The notes below the pieces were generated by a model. The model made no database searches and was not told the DNA's origin. It worked only from the letters and a program-made list of their open reading frames with translations. 57,265 nt of DNA from an uncultured Prevotellaceae bacterium (lineage in GTDB: Bacteria > Bacteroidota > Bacteroidia > Bacteroidales > Bacteroidaceae), in NCBI GenBank assembly GCA_902765585.1, contig CACXAG010000008.1:2004-59268 (forward strand). Reading direction: 5' to 3'. Made by a program: the position numbers and the translations under genes. Position 1 is the stretch's first letter, and the number at the start of each line of letters is the position of its first letter. Shown piece after piece: positions 51,426-57,265 of this stretch.

Positions 51426-52735
51426 AAGGCAGCAATCTTTACAAGATGATCTATTTCTTCCTTCGTGCGCTTCTCAGTGACGGCAAACACAATACCGTCA
51501 GCATAGCGTACGCCTCCCAAGAGGCCCTCCTCTATGAAGCGCTGACAGAGCATATCAGCATCACCCTCGTACTTGACATAGAATTCGTTAAAGAAGGGCT
51601 TGTCGTAAACCAGCGTGAAACGCCCTGTCTTCAACAGTTCGTCACACAAATAGTGGGCACCGGCATACGAGAGTTCACCCGCCTCCTTGAGTCCCTGTTT
51701 GCCCATCAGCGACAGGTAGATAGTGACCCACAGGGCCATGAGGCTCTGATTGCTGCAGATGTTCGAGGTAGCTTTCTGACGGCGGATGTGCTGTTCGCGG
51801 GCCTGCAGCGTCAGCACAAAGGCCCGCTGGTCGCGATTATCCTTCGTCATGCCGACGATGCGCCCAGGCATCTTGCGGATGAGTTTCTCCGTACAGCACA
51901 TATAACCCACATAGGGACCGCCCCACTGCATGGGGATTCCCAGCGACTGTCCGTCGCCCACGGCAATGTCAGCGCCCCACTCGCCTGGCGTCTTCAGCAC
52001 ACTCAGGTCGGCAGCCACACTATCCATGACAAACAGAGCCTTGTGTCCGTGGCAGATCTCGGCAAATCCCGTCAAGTCTTCTACGATGCCATAGACGTTG
52101 GGCTGCTGTACCAATACGCCAGCCACGCCACCGCCAGCCAGCTGTGCTTCAAGGTTTTGCCTTGAAGTGACGCCATCCTCGGCAGCGATGGTTTCCAGTT
52201 CGATTCCGTGGTGCAGGGCATAGGTGTCGAGCACCTGGCGCGTCTTGGGATTGACCGTCTCCGATACCAGCACCTTGTTTTGTTTCTTGCCTGCAGCCAC
52301 CGCCATCATCATGGCCTCGGCAGCAGCCGTGGTGCCATCGTACATCGATGCGTTCGAGATGTCCATGCCCGTCAGCTCAGCCATCATCGACTGGTATTCG
52401 AAGATGTAGTGCAGCGTACCCTGCGAGATTTCTGCCTGATAGGGCGTATAGGACGTCAGGAACTCCGAGCGCTGCACCAGTTGTGGAATGACGCTGGGCG
52501 TATAGTGGTCGTAGACACCCATACCGGCAAAGCATGTCAGCTGCTTGTTCTGGGTTCCCAATTGGGCGAACAACTCCCGTACCTCCTGCTCGCTCATGGC
52601 TTCAGGCAACTGGTAGTCACCTTTGAAGCGGATGCTGTCTGGTATTTGGGCGTATAGGGCATCGAGCGACTCAACGCCTGTACGCTGTAGCATCGCATTC
52701 AGGTCGTCCTCCGTATGCGGAAAATACTTAAACAT
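51422..52735 (-). CDS. gcvPA: Glycine dehydrogenase (decarboxylating) subunit 1
   Basis: The partner half of the split P protein, 437 residues from the ATG at 52735. It shows [81 protein letters not shown] and [18 protein letters not shown], all typical. An in-frame extension to 52801 runs through the tandem repeat and back into gcvH, so it is rejected. It is coupled to gcvPB by a 4-nt overlap. Confidence 0.95.
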   Translation of the reverse strand: MFKYFPHTEDDLNAMLQRTGVESLDALYAQIPDSIRFKGDYQLPEAMSEQEVRELFAQLGTQNKQLTCFAGMGVYDHYTPSVIPQLVQRSEFLTSYTPYQAEISQGTLHYIFEYQSMMAELTGMDISNASMYDGTTAAAEAMMMAVAAGKKQNKVLVSETVNPKTRQVLDTYALHHGIELETIAAEDGVTSRQNLEAQLAGGGVAGVLVQQPNVYGIVEDLTGFAEICHGHKALFVMDSVAADLSVLKTPGEWGADIAVGDGQSLGIPMQWGGPYVGYMCCTEKLIRKMPGRIVGMTKDNRDQRAFVLTLQAREQHIRRQKATSNICSNQSLMALWVTIYLSLMGKQGLKEAGELSYAGAHYLCDELLKTGRFTLVYDKPFFNEFYVKYEGDADMLCQRFIEEGLLGGVRYADGIVFAVTEKRTKEEIDHLVKIAAL

Positions 52736-52768
52736 CAGATAAGAGATAATAGATAAGAGATAAGAGTT
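52736..52768 (-). repeat. 7-nt tandem repeat before gcvPA, opposite orientation
   Basis: Four heptamers CTCTTAT/CTATTAT are read on the mRNA; the plus strand shows the AGATAAG family. Here the repeat faces the other way from the other AGATAAG junctions, so the mRNA is pyrimidine-rich with few stops. Confidence 0.88.
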
Positions 52769-53147
52769 ATTTGTCGCAGAAGGCAGCGTATGCCTTGGCA
52801 TCCATCAGGTTGTCGAGCTCGCTCTTGTCAGAGATTTCCACCTTGATAATCCAGTTCTCGTAAGCATCGATGTTGATGAGTTCCGGCTGGTCTTCCAGGG
52901 CCTCGTTCACCTCGATGACGACGCCTGTCACGGGCGATATCAAATCGCTGGCAGCCTTCACGCTCTCCACGGCGCCAAACTCCTCGCCTGCCGACACTTC
53001 GTCGTCGACATCGGGCACGTCCACATAGACGACGTTACCCAATGCATGCTGGGCATAGTCCGAAATACCAATGTAACCGAAGTCACCATCCACTCTCACA
53101 TACTCGTGCGACTCACTGTAATAGAGTCCTTCCAATATTTTTGCCAT
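52767..53147 (-). CDS. gcvH: Glycine cleavage system H protein
   Basis: The lipoyl carrier that shuttles the aminomethyl group among P, T and L proteins. It has 126 residues, the normal length, with lipoylated Lys64 in GAVESVKAASDLISPVTG. It lies 5 nt after gcvT. Confidence 0.98.
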   Translation of the reverse strand: MAKILEGLYYSESHEYVRVDGDFGYIGISDYAQHALGNVVYVDVPDVDDEVSAGEEFGAVESVKAASDLISPVTGVVIEVNEALEDQPELINIDAYENWIIKVEISDKSELDNLMDAKAYAAFCDK

Positions 53148-53152
53148 AATAT

Positions 53153-54274
53153 TTAATGTTTATAGTTTTTGTTATAGAATTGCTTTTTTACGACTTTACC
53201 GGAGAATGTCTTCTTGCGAATCTGAATCTCCACCTCAGTGCCCAGGGCAGCACAGCCGGCATCCACCAATGCCATGCACACGCTCTTGTCCGTCGAGATG
53301 GTATGATAGCCCGTCGTCACCTCGCCAACCTGCTGACCATCCTTCAGCACGGCATAGCCATGACGGGGGATGGCCTTGTCTTGCAGTTCGATACCCACCA
53401 GCTTGCGCGCAGGCCCCTCTGCTTTCTGCCGCGCCAAGGCCTCCTTGCCAATGAACTCTTCCTTGTCGAGCTTGACAAAGATACCCAGACCAGCCATGAT
53501 GGGTGTAATGTCTGCCGACAACTCATCGCCATACAACGGCAGTCCGACCTCGAAGCGCAGCGTGTCGCGGCATCCCAGTCCACAGGGTTTTACACGGTGA
53601 ATCTCCACCAGCGTGTCCCAGTAGAGGCGTATCATCTCTGGCGAGGCGTAGATTTCAAAGCCGTCCTCACCCGTATAGCCCGTACGGCTGACGATGATGG
53701 GCAGGTCGCCACACAAGTCGTCAAAGCTGGAATCGCCCTGATAAATGCAGAAGGTATAGAACGCCAAGTCATTCAGCGAGACACCCAGCATCCGCTGCAT
53801 GACGGCCTCCGACTGCGGGCCCTGCACGGCTATCTCGCCATACCGGTCGCTCTGGTTCTCCAGCACCACGTCGTAGCCTGCCGACTGCTGCTGAATCCAG
53901 GCCCAGTCCTTGTCGATGTTCGCGGCATTGATGACCAGCAGAAACATGTCATCGTCCATCTTATACACCAGCAGGTCATCCACCACGCCACCGTTCTCGT
54001 AGCACATCATGCCATAGAGTATCTTCCCTACGGGCATACCCACGACGTCGTTGGTGAAGAGGTGGTTCACATAGCGTTCTGCGTCACGCCCGCTGACGAG
54101 CACCTCGCCCATGTGGCTGACGTCAAACACGCCACAAGCCTGGCGCACAGCCTGATGTTCGTCTACGATGCCCGAATACTGTATGGGCATCTCAAAACCG
54201 CCAAAGGGTGACATCAGCGCCCCCAGCGCCACATGTTTGTCATAGAGACATGTTCTCTTGTTTTCCTGTTCCAT
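53153..54274 (-). CDS. gcvT: Glycine cleavage system T protein (aminomethyltransferase)
   Basis: Transfers the one-carbon unit from aminomethyl-GcvH to tetrahydrofolate, releasing ammonia. It has 373 residues, with LMSPFGGFEMPIQYSGIVDEH, VFDVSHMGEVLVSG, SRTGYTGEDGFEIYASPE and GLGCRDTLRFEVGLPLYGDEL. It starts 9 nt after the lipoate ligase gene. Confidence 0.97.
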   Translation of the reverse strand: MEQENKRTCLYDKHVALGALMSPFGGFEMPIQYSGIVDEHQAVRQACGVFDVSHMGEVLVSGRDAERYVNHLFTNDVVGMPVGKILYGMMCYENGGVVDDLLVYKMDDDMFLLVINAANIDKDWAWIQQQSAGYDVVLENQSDRYGEIAVQGPQSEAVMQRMLGVSLNDLAFYTFCIYQGDSSFDDLCGDLPIIVSRTGYTGEDGFEIYASPEMIRLYWDTLVEIHRVKPCGLGCRDTLRFEVGLPLYGDELSADITPIMAGLGIFVKLDKEEFIGKEALARQKAEGPARKLVGIELQDKAIPRHGYAVLKDGQQVGEVTTGYHTISTDKSVCMALVDAGCAALGTEVEIQIRKKTFSGKVVKKQFYNKNYKH

Positions 54275-54283
54275 CCTATATTA

Positions 54284-54991
54284 TTATACTAAGTGGATAA
54301 ATTCTTTCTCATGATACTGCCTCTCTATCCGCTCGGTCTCCCGGACTGCGTCGCCGGAGAGACTCAGCTCGTCATCGCACAAGGTCTTGAGGATGAGTGC
54401 CTTCACATCCTCCAGCCCAACGTCCGTATGTTCCTTCAGCAGCGTGATGCGCTGGCGTACGCTCTGGATGCCCTTCGACTCCAGCTTCTCGGCACTGGGC
54501 GTGATGGCGTGCAGCATGTGCTCCATATTCGTATCGTACAGCAGCGTGCCATGGACGATGGAACGGTTGGGGAGCTTGTAGCATGCTGTCCCGCTCACCT
54601 TCCTGTCGCCTATCAGCACGTCGTTATGACGGGTGCCGACAGCCTCGATGCCCAGCTTGCGCAGCACCAGCAACAGCATATTGACATAGCGGTTGAAGGC
54701 AAATCCCACGTCCTCGGTGGGCGTGACGAACGACAGCATCAGGTTTGACTGGTCGGCATAGACGCAGCCTCCGCCACTCTTCCGGCGATACACGGCTATG
54801 TCGTGACGGCGGCAGTAGTCGACATCCACCTCACTCTCCAGATGCTGGTTGCGACCGAAGATGACGGTGGGCGCCACCTGCCACAACAGCAGATAGTCGC
54901 CAGCAGGCATTCTGCGGGCAACATATTCTTCCAAAGCCAAATAGAATGGAAGCGGACGCTGGTCGTCACCGGGTAAGCGGACGTGTGTCAT
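54284..54991 (-). CDS. lplA: Lipoate-protein ligase A family protein, first gene of gcv operon
   Basis: A 235-residue ligase-fold protein expected to attach lipoate (or move lipoyl groups) to GcvH. It shows PFYLALEEYVARR, LLLWQVAPTVIFGRNQ, YRRKSGGGCVYADQSNLMLSF, RHNDVLIGDRKVSGTACYKLPNRSIVHGTLLYDTNM and SVRQRITLL, matching LplA/LipL. The short C-terminal accessory domain of full LplA is reduced, as in many Bacteroidetes. Position at the head of the gcv operon supports H protein as the client. Confidence 0.92.
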   Translation of the reverse strand: MTHVRLPGDDQRPLPFYLALEEYVARRMPAGDYLLLWQVAPTVIFGRNQHLESEVDVDYCRRHDIAVYRRKSGGGCVYADQSNLMLSFVTPTEDVGFAFNRYVNMLLLVLRKLGIEAVGTRHNDVLIGDRKVSGTACYKLPNRSIVHGTLLYDTNMEHMLHAITPSAEKLESKGIQSVRQRITLLKEHTDVGLEDVKALILKTLCDDELSLSGDAVRETERIERQYHEKEFIHLV

Positions 54992-55012
54992 GTGTTTTCA
55001 GTTATTGCATTG

Positions 55013-55043
55013 CAAAAATATGAAAAATTTATGTAATGTGCAA
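55013..55043 (-). promoter_or_regulatory. Promoter for the glycine cleavage operon
   Basis: On the minus strand TTG (55041-55043) and TATTTTTG (55013-55020) are 20 nt apart, about 22 nt before the ATG at 54991. There is no room for a glycine riboswitch. Confidence 0.65.
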
Positions 55044-55068
55044 GGATTTTTGGAAAATTTCAAATAAA

Positions 55069-55100
55069 TTTGGCATTTCACTTACTAATTCGTACCTTTG
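55069..55100 (+). promoter_or_regulatory. Promoter for dxs
   Basis: TTTG (55069-55072) and TACCTTTG (55093-55100) are 20 nt apart. The last TTG of the element is in frame with dxs but is not a plausible start. Confidence 0.82.
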
Positions 55101-55121
55101 CACCAAAATAGACATCAAGAA

Positions 55122-57071
55122 GTGGAACTACTCAAAGAAATAGATTTTCCTGAAGACCTCAGGAGACTGTCTGTTGACGAGCTGCCGGAGGTATGCCGGG
55201 AACTCCGCGAAGACATTGTCAAGGAGCTGTCCGTCAATCCTGGCCACCTGGCGTCGAGCCTGGGAGCCACAGAGATTACGGTGGCCCTGCACTACGTCTA
55301 CGACACCCCCAACGACCGCATCGTGTGGGATGTCGGACACCAGGCCTATGGGCACAAGATACTGACCGGGCGGCGCAAGCTCTTCAACACCAACCGCAAA
55401 CTGGGTGGCCTGCGTCCCTTCCCGTCCCCCGAGGAGAGCGACTACGACTCGTTCATCTGCGGACATGCCTCCAATAGCATCTCGGCAGCCTTGGGCATGG
55501 CCATTGCCGCCAAGGGTACCGACAGGAAGGTGGTGGCGGTCATCGGCGACGGTGCCATGTCCGGCGGACTGGCTTACGAGGGTCTGAACAACGTCTCGTC
55601 GACGGACAACGACATCCTCATCATCCTCAACGACAACAACATGTCCATCGACCGTGCAGTGGGCGGCATGCAGGAGTACCTGCTGTCGCTGAACACCAAC
55701 GAGACCTACAATGCCCTGCGCTTCAAGGTCACGCGCTGGCTCCATAAGATAGGACTGTTCGAGGATGACCGCCGTCGCGGACTCATCCGCCTGACGAACG
55801 CCCTCAAGTCGGCCATCTCGCACCAGCAGAACGTCTTCGAAGGCATGGACATCCGCTACTTCGGGCCCTTCAACGGGCACGACGTCAAGGAACTGGTACG
55901 CATCCTGCGCCAGCTGAAGGACATGAAGGGGCCCAAGCTGCTGCACCTGCACACCCAGAAGGGACATGGCTATGCCCCCGCCGAGAAGGACGTCACCGTC
56001 TGGCACGCCCCGGGCAAGTTTGATGCCGCGACGGGCAAGCGCATGGTTGACGACACCACGAACACACCGCCGCGCTTCCAGGACGTCTTCGGCGAGACCC
56101 TGCTCGAACTGGCCCGCCAGAACGACAAGATAGTAGGCGTCACGCCAGCCATGCCCACAGGCTGCTCCATGAACATCATGATGAAGGAGATGCCTGAGCG
56201 CACCTTCGACGTCGGCATTGCCGAGGGTCATGCCGTCACCTTCTCTGCAGGCATGGCCAAGGAGGGTCTGCAGCCCTTCTGCAACATCTACAGCGCCTTT
56301 GCCCAGCGCGCCTACGACAACATCATCCACGACGTGGCCATCCTCGGACTGCCCGTCGTGCTGTGTCTCGACCGCTCAGGACTCGTCGGCGAGGACGGTC
56401 CCACGCATCATGGCGCCTTCGACCTGGCCGCGCTGCGACCCATTCCCAACCTCACCATCGCCTCGCCCATGGACGAGCACGAGCTGCGCCGCCTGATGTT
56501 TACCGCCCAGCAGCCCAACCAGGGGGCCTTCGTCATACGCTACCCACGCGGCAACGGGTCGCTCGTCGACTGGCGCTGCCCGTTAGAGGCTGTCAAGGTA
56601 GGCACAGGGCGCCGTCTGCGCGAGGGCAGCGACGTGGCCGTCATCACCCTCGGCCCCATCGGCGTCACCGCCCAGCAGGCCATCGCCGAGCTCTCCCAGC
56701 AGCCCGATGCCGGGTTCTCCGTAGGTGGCGAATCAGTCGCTGAATTCTCCGTAGGTGGCGACTCAGTCGCAACAAAGGAGACCGTTGCCCACTACGACCT
56801 CCGCTTCCTGAAACCCCTGGACGAGGACATGCTCCACGAAATAGGGCGGAAGTTCAAGAAGATTGTCACCGTCGAGGACGGCGTGCGCAGCGGAGGCATG
56901 GGCTCTGCCGTCATGGAGTGGATGGCCGACCACGGCTATTCGCCCGCTATCACGCGCCTCGGACTGCCCGACAGATTCGTCGAGCATGGCACCGTTGCCC
57001 AGCTGCAACACATTGTAGGCATCGACAAGGAAGCCATCAAGGCAGCCATCCTTAAAGTTCATAGTTCATAG
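55122..57071 (+). CDS. dxs: 1-deoxy-D-xylulose-5-phosphate synthase, GTG start
   Basis: First enzyme of the MEP isoprenoid route: pyruvate plus glyceraldehyde 3-phosphate, TPP-dependent. It has 649 residues from the GTG at 55122 (Met-Glu-Leu-Leu-Lys-Glu-Ile). It shows [59 protein letters not shown] with the TPP motif, and YPRGNGS. In the last domain a 30-nt duplication encodes [10 protein letters not shown] then [10 protein letters not shown] (residues 532-551) just before [14 protein letters not shown], where the family normally has a short linker. The C-terminus KVHSS-stop is written by the following heptamer repeat. Confidence 0.96.
   Translation: MELLKEIDFPEDLRRLSVDELPEVCRELREDIVKELSVNPGHLASSLGATEITVALHYVYDTPNDRIVWDVGHQAYGHKILTGRRKLFNTNRKLGGLRPFPSPEESDYDSFICGHASNSISAALGMAIAAKGTDRKVVAVIGDGAMSGGLAYEGLNNVSSTDNDILIILNDNNMSIDRAVGGMQEYLLSLNTNETYNALRFKVTRWLHKIGLFEDDRRRGLIRLTNALKSAISHQQNVFEGMDIRYFGPFNGHDVKELVRILRQLKDMKGPKLLHLHTQKGHGYAPAEKDVTVWHAPGKFDAATGKRMVDDTTNTPPRFQDVFGETLLELARQNDKIVGVTPAMPTGCSMNIMMKEMPERTFDVGIAEGHAVTFSAGMAKEGLQPFCNIYSAFAQRAYDNIIHDVAILGLPVVLCLDRSGLVGEDGPTHHGAFDLAALRPIPNLTIASPMDEHELRRLMFTAQQPNQGAFVIRYPRGNGSLVDWRCPLEAVKVGTGRRLREGSDVAVITLGPIGVTAQQAIAELSQQPDAGFSVGGESVAEFSVGGDSVATKETVAHYDLRFLKPLDEDMLHEIGRKFKKIVTVEDGVRSGGMGSAVMEWMADHGYSPAITRLGLPDRFVEHGTVAQLQHIVGIDKEAIKAAILKVHSS
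56715..56774 (+). repeat. 30-nt tandem duplication in dxs
   Basis: Units 56715-56744 and 56745-56774 agree at 26 of 30 positions and keep the frame. Confidence 0.9.
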
Positions 57072-57116
57072 TTCATAGTTCAAAGTTCATAGTTCATAGT
57101 TCAAAGTTCATAGTTC
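57054..57116 (+). repeat. 7-nt tandem repeat AWAGTTC x9 between dxs and trkA
   Basis: Nine perfect-length heptamers (six ATAGTTC, three AAAGTTC) run from the end of dxs to the base before the trkA ATG. The dxs stop TAG is in the third unit. Confidence 0.97.
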
Positions 57117-57265
57117 ATGAAGATCGTCATTGCCGGAGCAGGTGCCGTTGGCACACACCTGTCAAAACTACTCTCACGCGACCATCAGGACTGCGTGCTC
57201 ATCGACGAGAATGCCGACCGTCTGGGCGACCTTGACAGTCGCTACGACATCATGACGCTGCAGGG
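57117..57265 (+). CDS. trkA: Trk potassium uptake regulator TrkA, N-terminal fragment
   Basis: Partial gene running off the window. The 49 visible residues start MKIVIAGAGAVGTHLSKLLS and continue DCVLIDENADRLGDL, the NAD-binding RCK domain of TrkA. It sits directly after the AWAGTTC array, presumably co-transcribed with dxs. Confidence 0.88.
   Translation, partial: MKIVIAGAGAVGTHLSKLLSRDHQDCVLIDENADRLGDLDSRYDIMTLQ

Noticed and set aside
53156..54211. 351-codon open frame opposite gcvT (and similar ones at 11944-13104, 16321-17181, 55128-56330)
   Set aside because: All are shadows of well-identified genes with His/Gln/Val-rich nonsense composition.
54992..55092. Glycine riboswitch upstream of the gcv operon
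   Set aside because: The leader between predicted start and ATG is about 20 nt, and no tandem aptamer-like structure is present.
55098..55121. TTG at 55098 as dxs start
   Set aside because: It lies inside the TACCTTTG promoter element; the GTG at 55122 gives the normal N-terminus.
1..57265. Prophage, insertion sequence or integron
   Set aside because: No transposase, integrase, phage structural gene, or terminal inverted repeats with target duplications were seen in either strand.

Overview
The window looks like chromosome from a gut or rumen Bacteroidales bacterium close to Prevotella (Xylanibacter/Segatella). The evidence is: the Bacteroidetes -7 promoter element TAnnTTTG, often with a TTTG box about 19-21 bases upstream, before many genes; the split order gcvPA-gcvPB; TonB/ExbD/PorT/GldH proteins of Bacteroidetes type; a one-protein hybrid two-component regulator; and a GH97-GH3-GH43 cluster. 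Assignments come from reading the translated sequence only; no database search was possible.

Layout. 1-3483: dnaK (3' end cut by the window edge), a secreted BamE/SmpA-tailed protein and its terminator. 3482-8509 (minus): an operon running acyl-CoA synthetase (ADP-forming), unknown protein, saccharopine-dehydrogenase-like carboxynorspermidine synthase, recA. 8728-11454 (plus): DNA polymerase III delta', a RicT/PSP1 protein and GldH. 11455-17907 (minus): the cell-shape operon purH-like cyclohydrolase, mreB, mreC, mreD, PBP2, rodA. 18089-21285: a FadL-type porin, an OmpW/PorT-like barrel, tRNA-Met(CAT) and a START-like protein. 21440-24636: LptF/G-type permease and ribBA; then an aminotransferase. 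26091-31534: a TonB energising locus (exbB, exbD, exbD, tonB, PstS-like lipoprotein, TPR protein) in which exbB and the first exbD are frameshifted as given. 31655-34395: small ferredoxin, PorT, and a 5'-nucleotidase split into two genes. 34585-48740: carbohydrate cluster (GH97, GH3, three GH43) with its hybrid two-component sensor. 48744-54991 (minus): complete glycine cleavage operon with its own lipoate ligase and lipoamide dehydrogenase. 55122-57265: dxs and the start of trkA.

The most striking pattern is not a gene. At eleven operon junctions the spacer between two co-directional genes is built from short tandem units, nearly always 7 nt (AGATAAR, GARRTRA, AAATWGT, GATAATK, AWAGTTC). These arrays run up to, or almost up to, the next start codon and usually contain the stop codon of the previous gene; several proteins end in residues encoded by the repeat. 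With a 7-nt period, a stop triplet in the unit falls in all three frames. Other unexplained structures are a 41-bp minisatellite apparently grown from a terminator hairpin (42572-42766), twin 13-bp palindromes upstream of the sensor gene (44591-44625), five CTAG sites at exact 9-nt spacing inside gcvPB, and a repeated decapeptide inserted in Dxs.
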